Below are positions 27,954 to 37,241 of a stretch of DNA of 64,000 nucleotides, piece after piece. The translations under genes and the position numbers were made by a program. The DNA lies in assembly GCF_019428685.1 (NCBI RefSeq), contig NZ_CP080095.1, positions 4,526,001 to 4,590,000 of the forward strand, written 5' to 3'. Source of the stretch: Paraburkholderia edwinii (lineage in GTDB: Bacteria > Pseudomonadota > Gammaproteobacteria > Burkholderiales > Burkholderiaceae). The first letter of the stretch is position 1. Each line of letters begins with the position of its first letter. The notes under the pieces are model-generated. The model was not told where the DNA came from. It made no database searches and worked only from the letters and a program-made list of their open reading frames with translations.

Positions 27954-29393
27954 TCAGTACGGCTCGCCAACGCGCACGATCTTCAGCGTATTCGTGCCGC
28001 CTGCCTGGCCCATCGGCTCGCCGACCGTCAGCACGACCATATCGCCGCGCGCCGCATAGCCCTTGCTGACCACCACTTCGAGCGCCTGCTGCAACGCGAT
28101 GTCGCGGTCCGTCGAGCTATCGAGATGCAGCGGGTTCACGTTGCGGTAGATCTGCATCGCGCGCTCGCTGCCGATGCGCGGCGTCAGCGCGAAGATCGGC
28201 ACGTGCGTCCAGTGACGCGACATCCACAGCGCGGTCGAGCCGGAGTCCGTCAACGCGACGATCGCCTTGGCGCCGAGGTGGTAAGCGGTGAAGAGCGCGC
28301 CCATCGCGATCGACTGATCAATGCGCGTGAACGTGCGGTCGAGGAAATCGCGGTCGAGTTCGACATGCTCGGACTTCTCCGCTTCGACGCAGATTGCCGC
28401 CATCGTTTCGACGGTCTGCACCGGGTATTTGCCCGCCGCCGATTCCGCCGACAACATCACCGCGTCGGTACCGTCGAGCACCGCGTTCGCGACGTCGGAC
28501 ACTTCGGCGCGCGTCGGCACCGGCGCGTGGATCATCGACTCCATCATCTGCGTCGCGGTGATCACGAACTTGTTCGAGTCGCGCGCCATTTTAATCATGC
28601 GCTTTTGCAGCGCCGGCACCGCCGCGTTGCCCACTTCCACCGCGAGGTCGCCGCGCGCGACCATGATGCCGTCCGACGCGTCGAGAATGCCTTGCAGCGC
28701 GGGAATCGCTTCCGCGCGCTCGATCTTCGCGATCATCTTCGGCTTGATGTTGTACGGCGCGCCCGCGATATTCGCGAGCTGCCGCGCCATTTCCATGTCG
28801 GTCGCGTTCTTCGGGAACGACACCGCCACGTAGTCCGCGCCGAGCGACATCGCCGTGCGGATATCCTCCATGTCTTTCGCGGTCAGCGCGGGCGCGGTCA
28901 AGCCGCCGCCCTGGCGATTGATGCCCTTGTTGTTCGACAGATCGCCGCCGATCTTCACGACCGTGTGGATTTCGCTACCGATCACGCGCGACACGTTCAG
29001 CACGATCAGGCCGTCGTTGAGCAGCAGCACATCGCCCGATTTCAGGTCGCGCGGCAGGTCCTTGTAATCGAGACCGACGCGCTCGTCGTTGCCGAGCTCC
29101 TCGTAACCGGCATCGAGAATGAACGTATTGCCCGCGACCAGCGTGACCTTGCTGTTCTCGAACTTGCCAACGCGAATCTTCGGGCCTTGCAGGTCGGCCA
29201 TCAGGCCGACTTCGCGGCCAACCTGACGGGCCGCTTCACGTACGAATTCGGCACGCTGACGGTGATCGTCGGCCGTGCCGTGGGAAAAATTGAGCCGCAC
29301 CACATCGAGGCCTGCCTCGATCATTTGTTTCAGCGTTTCCAGCGTGCTGGAAGCCGGGCCGATGGTAGCGACAATCTTGGTGGCGCGATGCAT
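27954..29393 (-). CDS. pyk: Pyruvate kinase
   Basis: Transfers phosphate from phosphoenolpyruvate to ADP in the last step of glycolysis. The 479-residue protein starts MHRATKIVATIGPASS. Substrate and K+/Mg-site motifs are seen in RLNFSHG, MADLQGPKIRVG, KIERAEAI with the catalytic Lys, MVARGDLAVE and TATQMMESM. The C-terminal regulatory domain follows. The ATG at 29393 has a clear AGGAG ribosome site. The same frame is open for 155 further codons back to a GTG two bases after the pgk stop; see the separate entry. Confidence 0.95.
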   Translation of the reverse strand: MHRATKIVATIGPASSTLETLKQMIEAGLDVVRLNFSHGTADDHRQRAEFVREAARQVGREVGLMADLQGPKIRVGKFENSKVTLVAGNTFILDAGYEELGNDERVGLDYKDLPRDLKSGDVLLLNDGLIVLNVSRVIGSEIHTVVKIGGDLSNNKGINRQGGGLTAPALTAKDMEDIRTAMSLGADYVAVSFPKNATDMEMARQLANIAGAPYNIKPKMIAKIERAEAIPALQGILDASDGIMVARGDLAVEVGNAAVPALQKRMIKMARDSNKFVITATQMMESMIHAPVPTRAEVSDVANAVLDGTDAVMLSAESAAGKYPVQTVETMAAICVEAEKSEHVELDRDFLDRTFTRIDQSIAMGALFTAYHLGAKAIVALTDSGSTALWMSRHWTHVPIFALTPRIGSERAMQIYRNVNPLHLDSSTDRDIALQQALEVVVSKGYAARGDMVVLTVGEPMGQAGGTNTLKIVRVGEPY

Positions 29394-29860
29394 GAGTCTC
29401 CTCGTGTGGGTTGAATCGCTGGGAAGTGCGCTTTGTGTCGGATGCGGAGGCTGCGCGCCGACGGTTACTACCGGGGCGATTGCGCCGTTTGTGCTGCTCG
29501 TCCTGCCGCGTATTACGGGAGCGGCGGCCGGCATCGGCGTCGGGTTATGGGGTGCTGCCGCGCGGTGGGCCGCGCTATTCGTATTCTGCGTGTTCTGGTT
29601 ACTGCTGTTTCGGCTATTGTGCGCCGGCGCATGTTGCGCTGGCGTGTACGACGCTGCGGCGGGCTGCGCCGCAACGTCGGACGCATCAGCGACGGCCACG
29701 TCGACATCGACCGCCGTTTGTGCTTCCGCCGCCGCTGCATCGGCCGCCTGCTGCGGCAGCGCGTCCTTTGTTTGTGCTGCGCGCTCTCCTGCCGTTGATC
29801 CCGCACGCGACGAGGCGCGCGTTTTTCGAGTGGTATTGCGAGGAGAGCGCTGCGCCACGG
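29394..29860 (-). other. pgk-pyk gap, fully open in the pyk frame
   Basis: This 467-bp gap is unusually long and has no stop codon in the pyk frame. It could encode a 155-residue Ala/Asn/Thr/Gln-rich low-complexity extension from a GTG at 29858 that follows the pgk TGA by two bases. Pyruvate kinases do not normally have such a part, and the ATG at 29393 has a good ribosome site, so I treat it as noncoding. The opposite strand is also open, as expected for this base composition. Confidence 0.5.
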
Positions 29861-31054
29861 TCAGGCCCGCGATTCGAGAACTTCGACGGCCGGCAGCTTT
29901 TTACCCTCGAGGAATTCGAGGAAGGCGCCGCCGCCCGTCGAGATATAGCTGACCTTGTCGTGGATGCCGTACTTGGCGATCGCCGCGAGCGTATCGCCGC
30001 CGCCGGCAATCGAATACGCGGACGACTTCGCGATCGCGTCGGCGAGGGTTTTCGTGCCGTTGCCGAACTGGTCGAACTCGAACACGCCGACCGGGCCATT
30101 CCAGACGATCGTGCCGGCCTTGCCGAGCTGCGCGGCCAGCACCTTCGCCGTTTCCGGGCCGATGTCGAGAATCATGTCGTCATCCTGCACATCGGCGACC
30201 TGCTTGATTTCGGCCTTCGCGGTCGGCGCAAATTCCTTCGCCGTGACGACATCGGTCGGGATCGGCACCGATGCGCCGCGCGCTTTCGCCTGCTCGATGA
30301 TGGCCTTCGCTTCGTCGACGAGATCCGCTTCCGCGAGCGACTTGCCGATCTTCAGGCCCGCAGCCAGCATGAACGTGTTGGCAATGCCGCCGCCCACGAT
30401 CAGCTGGTCGACCTTCTCGGCCAGCGATTTCAGGATGGTCAGCTTGGTCGACACCTTCGAGCCGGCGACGATCGCGACGAGCGGCCGCTTCGGCGCGCCC
30501 AGCGCCTGACCGAGCGCTTCGAGCTCCGCGGCGAGCAACGGACCCGCGCAGGCGACGGCCGCATGCTTCGCGATGCCGTGCGTGGTCGCTTCGGCGCGGT
30601 GTGCGGTGCCGAACGCGTCGTTCACATAGACGTCGCAGAGCTTCGCCATTTTTTGCGCGAGTTCGTCCGAGTCTTTCTTTTCGCCCTTGTTCGTGCGGCA
30701 GTTTTCAAGCAGCACGACCTGGCCTGGCGCAACGTTCACGCCATTTTCGACCCAGTGCTGCACGAGCGGCACGTCGCGGCCAAGCAATTCAGCCAGACGC
30801 TTCGCGACCGGCGCGAGCGAATCTTCCGGCTTCAGTTCGCCTTCGGTCGGGCGGCCCAGGTGCGAGGTGACCATCACGGCCGCACCGGCATCGAGCGCGG
30901 CCTTGATGCCCGGCACCGAGGCGCGGATGCGGGTGTCTTCTGTAATATTGCCCGCGTCGTCTTGCGGGACGTTGAGGTCGGCGCGAATAAACACGCGTTT
31001 GCCGGACAGCTTGCCTTCGGCGATCAGATCGGAGAGACGCAATACGTGGCTCAT
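29861..31054 (-). CDS. pgk: Phosphoglycerate kinase
   Basis: Interconverts 1,3-bisphosphoglycerate and 3-phosphoglycerate with ATP formation. The 397-residue length from the ATG at 31054 is usual for the family; an ATG six bases upstream is also possible. Motifs include [32 protein letters not shown] and [10 protein letters not shown]. The C-terminal nucleotide-binding parts are [21 protein letters not shown] and [13 protein letters not shown]. It heads the pgk-pyk(-fba) glycolytic group. Confidence 0.95.
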   Translation of the reverse strand: MSHVLRLSDLIAEGKLSGKRVFIRADLNVPQDDAGNITEDTRIRASVPGIKAALDAGAAVMVTSHLGRPTEGELKPEDSLAPVAKRLAELLGRDVPLVQHWVENGVNVAPGQVVLLENCRTNKGEKKDSDELAQKMAKLCDVYVNDAFGTAHRAEATTHGIAKHAAVACAGPLLAAELEALGQALGAPKRPLVAIVAGSKVSTKLTILKSLAEKVDQLIVGGGIANTFMLAAGLKIGKSLAEADLVDEAKAIIEQAKARGASVPIPTDVVTAKEFAPTAKAEIKQVADVQDDDMILDIGPETAKVLAAQLGKAGTIVWNGPVGVFEFDQFGNGTKTLADAIAKSSAYSIAGGGDTLAAIAKYGIHDKVSYISTGGGAFLEFLEGKKLPAVEVLESRA

Positions 31055-31435
31055 GGACATGTGTATGCGAGTTGATTGGAAGGCGGTTGGCGGACGATAC
31101 GCAGGCGGCCAGGAGCGGCGGCAAGAACGGCGAGATCGTTCAATGGAAGATGGTCGCGGTACGTGCTGCGGCGCTGCTGTGGCTCTGCCGTGACCCAACC
31201 AGGCAGCCGGGTTGCAGGCTGCGTTCGGATGCGAGCGGGTCCACCGAAGGCTGCCATTTTAACCGATACGCTCTCCGTTTCGATCCGCACCCGGCTGATT
31301 GACAATATTCGGGAAACGCTTGCCCTACACCGCACGTGAACTCCGCACAATTATTTTTTCGCCGGGCTTTCAGCCGCGTTTTGCCGTCCGGCCCTTGTAC
31401 ACGGCAAGCGCACCAGCAGCCTTACAACAACTGCC
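31055..31435. other. Intergenic region between azlD and pgk
   Basis: About 380 bp that presumably contains the pgk promoter and the end of the azlCD transcript. I see no clear terminator, operator or small gene. Confidence 0.4.
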
Positions 31436-31759
31436 TCAGAGCAACAACCGCAGCGCCGTAAAAACCAGCATGCCGACAATAATCGTCTCGACCATGCTGC
31501 GACGCAGCAAATACCAGAACAGACCCGCGAGCGTCGCGTAGAAGTCGTGATTCGTGAGAGCGAACGACACGCCTTCGTCCGTCACCAGCACGTCGGGCAG
31601 CACGACGGCAATCAACGCCGCGGCCGGCGCATAGCGCAGCATCCGCTGCACGCGCTCGGGCAGCACGGTGCGCTCACCGCCGATCAGAAATAGCGCGCGC
31701 GTCAACGCGGTGACGAGCATCATGCCGAAAATCGCCAGCCAGATCTGCGTCGCGGTCAT
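31436..31759 (-). CDS. azlD: AzlD-family branched-chain amino acid export subunit
   Basis: The small integral-membrane partner of AzlC; together they export branched-chain or related amino acids. The protein is 107 residues with four hydrophobic segments, and includes the typical ALTRALFLIGG and RYAPAAALIAVVLPDVL. The ATG at 31759 overlaps the azlC stop as ATGA, showing translational coupling. The gene lies upstream of pgk and shares a control region with nothing downstream. Confidence 0.88.
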   Translation of the reverse strand: MTATQIWLAIFGMMLVTALTRALFLIGGERTVLPERVQRMLRYAPAAALIAVVLPDVLVTDEGVSFALTNHDFYATLAGLFWYLLRRSMVETIIVGMLVFTALRLLL

Positions 31760-32502
31760 TGCGGATCTCCAGCGCTGTTGCGGATGCGGCGCAAGTCGGC
31801 GCGCTCGACCATGAGGTCGGTTGCGCTGCCCGCCGCGATTGCCGCGATGACGGCGATCGGCAAGCCCAGCCGATACGGCAGATCGAACGCGATCAGCGAA
31901 GCGATGCCCGCGACCGCGACGGCCGCAAGCGTCGAACGGTTCGCGATCGCCGATACCATGATCGGAATCAGGGCGAGCGTGCCGGCCAGGCTCAAGCCCC
32001 AGTTGTCCGGAAAGAGGCTCGCGAGCAGGATGCCGATGATCGACGACACCTGCCACGACAGCCAGCTCGCCACGGCCATGCCCCAGAAGAACGGTTCCTT
32101 GCCGGGCACGTAGCCGGTTGCGAACGCCTTCTTCTGGAATAGCAGGTAGATGATGTCGCCGTTGAAGTAGCCGACCAGCAGTCGCCGCCATAACGGCAGA
32201 TACGCGAAATGCGGCGCGAGCCCGGCGCTGAAAATGACGAAACGCGTGTTGACCATCGCGGCGGTCAGCAGCACGGTCCAGATCGGCAGCTTCGCGGCCA
32301 GCAAAGGCAGCACCGCCAGCTGCGACGAGCCCGCATAGACAAGCAGCGACATGCCGAGCGCCTGCGGCACCGTCATCACCGATTTGCTCATCGCGATGCC
32401 GGTGACGAGCCCCCACGAGAAAATCGCCATCAAGGTCGGGGAATAGGTGCGCAGACCTTCGTGAAAGGCGCGGCGATCGGGTTCGGACAGGCGAGCGAGC
32501 AT
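31756..32502 (-). CDS. azlC: AzlC-family branched-chain amino acid export permease
   Basis: The larger subunit of an amino-acid exporter in the inner membrane. The protein is 248 residues with seven to eight hydrophobic segments; FHEGLRTYSPTLMAIFSWGLVTG and the PQALGMSLLVYAGSSQLA region are characteristic. The start at 32502 was chosen where homology begins; the frame extends 34 codons upstream with an unlikely composition. It is divergent from ilvE, whose product makes branched-chain amino acids, supporting branched-chain amino acids as substrate. Confidence 0.88.
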   Translation of the reverse strand: MLARLSEPDRRAFHEGLRTYSPTLMAIFSWGLVTGIAMSKSVMTVPQALGMSLLVYAGSSQLAVLPLLAAKLPIWTVLLTAAMVNTRFVIFSAGLAPHFAYLPLWRRLLVGYFNGDIIYLLFQKKAFATGYVPGKEPFFWGMAVASWLSWQVSSIIGILLASLFPDNWGLSLAGTLALIPIMVSAIANRSTLAAVAVAGIASLIAFDLPYRLGLPIAVIAAIAAGSATDLMVERADLRRIRNSAGDPQ

Positions 32503-32867
32503 CAGGAGGAAGACGCCGGCACGCCTTGCGGCACGTCGGCAAAAAAGCGCTACCGGGAGGTTGCAACCCACGTTGCGGACTGCGCTGCGGCCCGGGTCGG
32601 GCACGGGTTGCAGACCGTGTTACAGCACGGGTTGCGGCACGATAGCGAATGCGAATTCATGTTATGCGTGCGCGGAATTATAGCGTCCGGTCTGCTCGGG
32701 AATGTCCGGTCGGCGTATAAAAGACGCTAAAATAATAGTCTTCACCGCCCCACAGGCACTGCGATCAGCCCGATTTCATTTGTCGTTTCGCAGCGCCGCC
32801 CGGTGGCAAAGCTCCTGCAACCGCATTATTTCGAATCATTCGCTACAGCACCGCCCTGGAGAATCGT
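32503..32867. other. Divergent region between azlC and ilvE
   Basis: About 365 bp with both promoters expected. The part near 32705-32745 is A/T-rich (TATAAAAG and TAAAATAATAG) and may hold the ilvE promoter. No leader peptide rich in Leu/Ile/Val or attenuator hairpin is evident. The ilvE ribosome site GGAG lies at about 32853. Confidence 0.45.
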
Positions 32868-33791
32868 ATGTCAATGGCCGACCGCGACGGCAAGATCTGG
32901 ATGGATGGCAAGCTCATCGACTGGCGCGACGCCAAGATTCATGTGCTTACCCACACGCTACACTACGGCATGGGCGTATTCGAGGGCGTGCGCGCCTACA
33001 AGACTGCCGACGGCGGCACCTCGATCTTCCGCCTGAAGGAGCACACGAAGCGGCTCTTCAACTCGGCGAAGATTTTCCAGATGGATGTGCCGTTCGACCA
33101 GGAAACGATCTCGGCCGCGCAACGCGAAGTCGTGCGCGAGAACAAGCTCGAGTCGTGCTATCTGCGTCCGATCGTCTGGGTCGGCTCGGAAAAGCTCGGC
33201 GTGTCGGCGCGCGGCAACACGATCCACGTCGCGATCGCCGCGTGGCCGTGGGGCGCCTACCTCGGCGAAGACGGCATGACGAAGGGTATCCGCGTGAAGA
33301 CGTCGTCGTTTACGCGTCACCACGTGAACATCTCGATGGTCCGCGCAAAGGCGTCGGGCTGGTACGTGAACTCGATCCTCGCGAACCAGGAAGCGACGGC
33401 CGACGGTTACGATGAAGCGCTGCTGCTCGACGTCGACGGCTATGTGTCGGAAGGCTCGGGCGAGAACTTCTTCCTCGTCAACAACGGCAAGCTGTACACG
33501 CCGGACCTGTCGTCGTGCCTCGACGGCATCACGCGCGAAACGGTCATCACGCTCGCGCAAGACGCGGGCCTCGAAGTGATTCAGAAGCGCATCACGCGCG
33601 ACGAAGTCTATACGTGCGACGAAGCGTTCTTCACGGGCACGGCAGCGGAAGTCACGCCGATCCGTGAACTCGACAACCGCACGATCGGCGCCGGCACGCG
33701 CGGCCCGATCACCGAGAAGCTGCAGTCGGCATTCTTCGATGTCGTGAACGGCAGGAGCGCGAAGTACGCGCACTGGCTCACGAAAATCTGA
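32868..33791 (+). CDS. ilvE: Branched-chain amino acid aminotransferase
   Basis: A PLP-dependent class IV transaminase for the last step of leucine, isoleucine and valine synthesis. The 307-residue protein has the PLP lysine at Lys161 (MVRAKASGWY). Phosphate-binding and substrate motifs include YGMGVFEGVRAY, EGSGENFFLV, GITRETVI and FFTGTAAEVTPI. The ATG at 32868 follows a GGAGAATC ribosome site. It is followed by a small zinc-finger gene and waaF, a conserved Burkholderia order, and faces azlCD. Confidence 0.95.
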   Translation: MSMADRDGKIWMDGKLIDWRDAKIHVLTHTLHYGMGVFEGVRAYKTADGGTSIFRLKEHTKRLFNSAKIFQMDVPFDQETISAAQREVVRENKLESCYLRPIVWVGSEKLGVSARGNTIHVAIAAWPWGAYLGEDGMTKGIRVKTSSFTRHHVNISMVRAKASGWYVNSILANQEATADGYDEALLLDVDGYVSEGSGENFFLVNNGKLYTPDLSSCLDGITRETVITLAQDAGLEVIQKRITRDEVYTCDEAFFTGTAAEVTPIRELDNRTIGAGTRGPITEKLQSAFFDVVNGRSAKYAHWLTKI

Positions 33792-33885
33792 TAAGCCTGA
33801 TTCAAGCGCAAACCTGAGCGGGCGCCGCGATTCGCTTTTCGAAGCCGTCCCGGTGCCCGGCATCCCGCATAGACGAGAAAGCCCC

Positions 33886-34080
33886 ATGAGCGAAATCAAG
33901 GAAATGCCGCTGGTCGAACTGTCGGCAAAAGATCTGCCCGCTTACTGCCCGAATCCGGCGATGCCCCGCTGGAGCATGCATCCGCGCGTGTTTATCGATG
34001 TCACGCACGGCGAAGCGCGCTGCCCGTATTGCGGCACGCGCTACAAGCTGCGCGACGGCGAAGTGGTCAAAGGCCACTGA
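33886..34080 (+). CDS. Zinc-finger protein, zf-CHCC family
   Basis: A 64-residue protein with the CHCC zinc-binding pattern: Cys21, His32, Cys46 and Cys49 (RCPYCGTRYKL). It is related to a small subunit-like protein of mitochondrial complex I and to bacterial proteins of unknown function that are often next to ilvE/waaF. The ATG at 33886 (MSEIKEMP) was chosen over one 33 bases upstream because the family begins there. Probably cotranscribed with ilvE. Confidence 0.88.
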   Translation: MSEIKEMPLVELSAKDLPAYCPNPAMPRWSMHPRVFIDVTHGEARCPYCGTRYKLRDGEVVKGH

Positions 34081-34344
34081 AGCCGGTGGGTGGGCAGGCC
34101 GCGCGTGCGCCCGGCATGAGCACACGCGTCGCTGGCAGTGTCGGCGCCTGAGCGTGTGGCTGTACGCGCGCTTGGGCGTGTGCTTGTGCCTGTACCCGCG
34201 CCTGCGCTTTTGCGGCTGCTTGCAACTAGATTACGACGCGCCTCATTCAACGCGTCGGTCACAACGCTTCTTTCAAATTTATAACCCGAACGCCGCACGC
34301 GTCACGCGCGCGGCGATTCTTTTCGACATCGGAAAATTATCCTG

Positions 34345-35370
34345 ATGCGTCGCGCGTTGGTTATCGCACCGAACTGGATCGGTGACGCGTTGATGGCGCA
34401 GCCGTTTTTTGCGCGCCTCGTGAAACTTCATCCGCGCATCGTGATCGACGCGGTCGCGCCCACCTGGGTCGCGCCCGTGCTCGAGCGGATGCCCGAGATC
34501 CGCGACGTCTACGCGACCGACCTCGCGCATGGCAAGCTGCAGATGCTGCGCCGCTGGCAGCTCGCAAGCGACCTGCGCGACGTCGGCTACGACGCCGCCT
34601 ATGTGCTGCCGAATTCGCTGAAGTCGGCGCTCGTGCCGTGGCTGGCGGGCGTGCCGCTGCGCATCGGCTATACCGGCGAAAGCCGGTACGGCTTGCTGAA
34701 CGTGCGTCACGCGAATCCGCGCAAGGACGAACGCCCGCCGATGGTCGGCCACTACGCCGCGCTCGCCTACGCGCCCGGCGCGAAAGTGCCTGACGATCTG
34801 CCCGTGCCGCGGCTCGACGCCGATCTGAACGAGGCGTCGCGCGTATCGGCGCGCTTCAATCTCGATACGCGCGTGCCACTGCTCGTGTTCTGCCCCGGCG
34901 CCGAATACGGTCCCGCGAAACGCTGGCCGCCCGAGCACTTCGCCGGGCTCGCGCAGATGGTCGGGCAGTCGTTCCCGTACACGCAGATCGTCGCGCTCGG
35001 CTCGCCGAAAGACGCGCCGATCGCCCAGGCCATCGCCGACCGCGCGCCGAATGTGCGCAACCTGTGCGGCCAGACGGCGCTCGGCGAGGCGTGCGCGCTG
35101 ATCTCGCGGGCCAATGCGGTCGTGACGAACGATTCCGGCCTCATGCACGTGGCCGCCGCGCTGCGCCGGCCGCTCGTCGCCGTGTTCGGATCGACTGATC
35201 CGCGCCACACCCCGCCCCTGTCGGACCTCGCAAAGGTACAATGGCTGCATCTCGAATGTAGTCCATGCTTCGAACGAGAATGTCCGCTCGGCCATTTGAA
35301 TTGTCTGCGGCAACTGAGCGCAGAGCAGGTATTCGACGATTTACGCGGTATGTTGATCGCGCAACGGTAA
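34345..35370 (+). CDS. waaF: ADP-heptose:LPS heptosyltransferase II
   Basis: A GT9 glycosyltransferase that adds the second L-glycero-D-manno-heptose to the lipopolysaccharide inner core at the cytoplasmic face of the inner membrane. The 341-residue protein starts MRRALVIAPNWIGDALMAQP, typical of WaaF. The C-terminal sugar-nucleotide region has FCPGAEYGPAKRWP, VVTNDSGLMHVAAAL and FGSTDPRHTPP. A 264-bp gap with no clear gene precedes it. Confidence 0.94.
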   Translation: MRRALVIAPNWIGDALMAQPFFARLVKLHPRIVIDAVAPTWVAPVLERMPEIRDVYATDLAHGKLQMLRRWQLASDLRDVGYDAAYVLPNSLKSALVPWLAGVPLRIGYTGESRYGLLNVRHANPRKDERPPMVGHYAALAYAPGAKVPDDLPVPRLDADLNEASRVSARFNLDTRVPLLVFCPGAEYGPAKRWPPEHFAGLAQMVGQSFPYTQIVALGSPKDAPIAQAIADRAPNVRNLCGQTALGEACALISRANAVVTNDSGLMHVAAALRRPLVAVFGSTDPRHTPPLSDLAKVQWLHLECSPCFERECPLGHLNCLRQLSAEQVFDDLRGMLIAQR

Positions 35371-35431
35371 AAAGCGCGGTAAAAAACGCGCGGTGCGGCG
35401 CGATGGCCGCGTGAATTAAGGCAACTGCGCG

Positions 35432-35482
35432 ACGCAATAGCGCCACGCAATAGCGCCACGCAACAGCACCATGCAACGGCGC
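35432..35482. repeat. 13-bp tandem repeat upstream of a possible small zinc-ribbon gene
   Basis: The units are ACGCAATAGCGCC (35432-35444), the identical ACGCAATAGCGCC (35445-35457), ACGCAACAGCACC (35458-35470) and the diverged ATGCAACGGCGC (35471-35482). The last copy supplies the ATG of the small open frame that follows. Confidence 0.8.
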
Positions 35483-35635
35483 ATGCGGCATATATGCCAC
35501 AGCAGTGACGTCCGCGAAGCTGCCGGGCTGCACGAGCGGCACGTCATGTGCGCGTCTTGCGGCGCGGGCATTCTCGCGGTTGTCCGCGTGGGCCCTTCCC
35601 GGTGTAACGACTGCGGCCCGTCGATGCCCGTATGA
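35471..35635 (+). CDS. Possible small zinc-ribbon protein (54 residues)
   Basis: A short frame with two CxxC knuckles, MCASCGAG and RCNDCGPS, separated by 14 residues. This is a plausible treble-clef or zinc-ribbon arrangement, and chance frames rarely show it. The start could be the ATG at 35471, inside the tandem repeat, or the ATG at 35483. There is no strong ribosome site. It precedes the NTF2-like gene by 40 bp on the same strand. No family is recognised; a regulator or nucleic-acid binder is only a guess. Confidence 0.45.
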   Translation: MQRRMRHICHSSDVREAAGLHERHVMCASCGAGILAVVRVGPSRCNDCGPSMPV

Positions 35636-35675
35636 CCTGCAACCGCGCACGCCGCGCCTAACAGACTGACGAGCC

Positions 35676-36122
35676 ATGCCACGTTTCGCCCACATCTTCG
35701 AAGCCGCTGCGGATACCCTCAACGCCTTTTACGAGGCGGTCGCGGAGGTCAACATCGAGAGTCTGATGGGCCTGTGGATCGACGAAGAGTTCGTCACCTG
35801 CATCTGCGCGGACGGCTCGCATCTGCATGGCCTCGAGAACATCCGCGCCGGGCTGACGGCGCAACTCGAGATGGAGCCCGTATCGATCGAGCCGCTCGAC
35901 ATTCGCGTTTACGACAGTCTCGGCACCGTGGTCTATGCGATTGCCGAGGCGCACCGGCCCGCCAACCCGGCGGCCATACCCTCGATGGTGTTTACCACCT
36001 ACGTGATGGTCCACGAACGTGGGGAATGGCGCATTGCGCATATTCATGCGAGTGCGATGCCGAACGAAACGGCCGCGCAATTCGCTGCCAAAATGAGACA
36101 CGGCCAGGGGCCACTGCACTAA
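35676..36122 (+). CDS. NTF2-like/SnoaL-fold protein
   Basis: A 148-residue cytoplasmic protein with the cone-shaped NTF2 fold pattern. It opens with a long N-terminal helix (FEAAADTLNAFYEAVAE), followed by a helix and WIDEEFVTCICADGSHLHG. The HIRAGL-like GLENIRAGL comes next, and then beta strands with VFTTYVMVHERGEWRIAHIHAS. The closest named families are SnoaL_3/DUF4440, which include enzymes and ligand-binding proteins; the function here is unknown. It is followed by an alpha/beta hydrolase 36 bp downstream, with which it probably forms an operon. Confidence 0.8.
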   Translation: MPRFAHIFEAAADTLNAFYEAVAEVNIESLMGLWIDEEFVTCICADGSHLHGLENIRAGLTAQLEMEPVSIEPLDIRVYDSLGTVVYAIAEAHRPANPAAIPSMVFTTYVMVHERGEWRIAHIHASAMPNETAAQFAAKMRHGQGPLH

Positions 36123-36158
36123 GCGGCGGCCGCGCGCCCTCCCTCAGCCGGTACCAGA

Positions 36159-37214
36159 ATGAGCACGACCCACGAAAAACACGCTTCCACCACGCTTGAC
36201 CGCGCCGCAGAGACGGTCGCAGCAACGGTCGAGGCGACGGTCGATCTGCTCTATCGCGCGCCGCTGTGGCTGCCGAACAACCATGCTCAAACCATCGTAC
36301 CGGCGCTGTTCGGGCGCCGTCCCGCGGTGAACTATCACCGGGAGCGCTGGGATACGCCGGACGGCGACTTTATCGACGTCGACTGGCTGGTTCACGATAC
36401 CCACCGCACACCATCCGACGACGCACCGCTTTTCGTGCTGTTTCACGGGCTCGAAGGCAGCTCGACGTCGCACTATGCGCTCGCGCTGACGGACGCCGCG
36501 CACCGGCGCGGCTGGCACGCGGTGGTGCCGCACTTTCGCAGCTGCAGCGGCCCGCTTAACCTGCTGCCGCGCTTTTATCACCTTGCCGATAGCGATGAAG
36601 TGGACTGGGTGCTGCGACGGCTCGCCGACGCGCATCCGGGGCCGATCGTCGTCGCGGGCGTGTCGCTGGGCGGCAGCGTGCTGCTGCGCTGGCTCGGCGA
36701 GCGTCGCGAGGACGCCTCGTTCGTCACGGCCGCGGCGGCGATTTCCGCACCGCTCGACGTGCATGCGGGCGGTCGCGCGCTATCGCAGGGCTTCGGCATG
36801 GTCTACACGCGCAACTTCCTGAAGTCGCTGAAGCAGAAGGCTCAGAGCAAACTCGCGCAACACCCGGGCATCTACGATCTGAACTCGATGCTGGCGTGCC
36901 GCACAATGTACGACTTCGACGATATCGTCACGGCGCCGCTGCACGGCTTCCGCAACGCCGACGACTACTGGACGCGCGCCGCGACGCGGCCCTGGCTCAG
37001 CGAAATCACGGTGCCGACGCTCGTGCTCAATGCGCGCAACGATCCGTTTTTGCCGGGCGCGGTGCTGCCGTCGCCGCATGAGGTGTCGCGCGCGGTCGAA
37101 CTCGATCAGCCCGCGCACGGCGGCCACGTCGGCTTTATGACCGGGCCGTTCCCCGGCAAGATCGACTGGCTGTCGCGACGGATTCTCGGTTACTTCGCGC
37201 CGCTCGTCGCTTAG
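36159..37214 (+). CDS. Alpha/beta-fold hydrolase, YheT (COG0429) family
   Basis: A 351-residue hydrolase with the triad visible as Ser169 (GVSLGGS), Asp295 (NARNDPFLP) and His323 (HGGHVGF). The N-terminal part, WLPNNHAQTIVPALFGRRP, is the signature of the YheT/EMB8 branch, whose bacterial members are carboxylesterases of unclear natural substrate. The first 28 residues are a Thr/Ala-rich extension. It lies between the NTF2-like gene and a conserved hypothetical gene, all co-directional with short gaps. Confidence 0.9.
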   Translation: MSTTHEKHASTTLDRAAETVAATVEATVDLLYRAPLWLPNNHAQTIVPALFGRRPAVNYHRERWDTPDGDFIDVDWLVHDTHRTPSDDAPLFVLFHGLEGSSTSHYALALTDAAHRRGWHAVVPHFRSCSGPLNLLPRFYHLADSDEVDWVLRRLADAHPGPIVVAGVSLGGSVLLRWLGERREDASFVTAAAAISAPLDVHAGGRALSQGFGMVYTRNFLKSLKQKAQSKLAQHPGIYDLNSMLACRTMYDFDDIVTAPLHGFRNADDYWTRAATRPWLSEITVPTLVLNARNDPFLPGAVLPSPHEVSRAVELDQPAHGGHVGFMTGPFPGKIDWLSRRILGYFAPLVA

Positions 37215-37241
37215 GCTACGGGCAACGGTCACGCACGCATC

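Larger units (their letters stand above)
35371..35675. other. waaF to NTF2-like gene intergenic region
   Basis: About 305 bp containing a 13-bp tandem array and a possible 54-residue zinc-ribbon gene, both listed separately. No terminator for waaF is visible. Confidence 0.5.

Noticed and set aside
29275..29952. A 225-codon plus-strand frame rich in Ala, Cys and hydrophobic residues across the pgk-pyk gap
   Set aside because: It overlaps pgk and pyk coding ends, has no ribosome site, and alternates by composition; the hydrophobicity arises from reading the low-complexity opposite strand.
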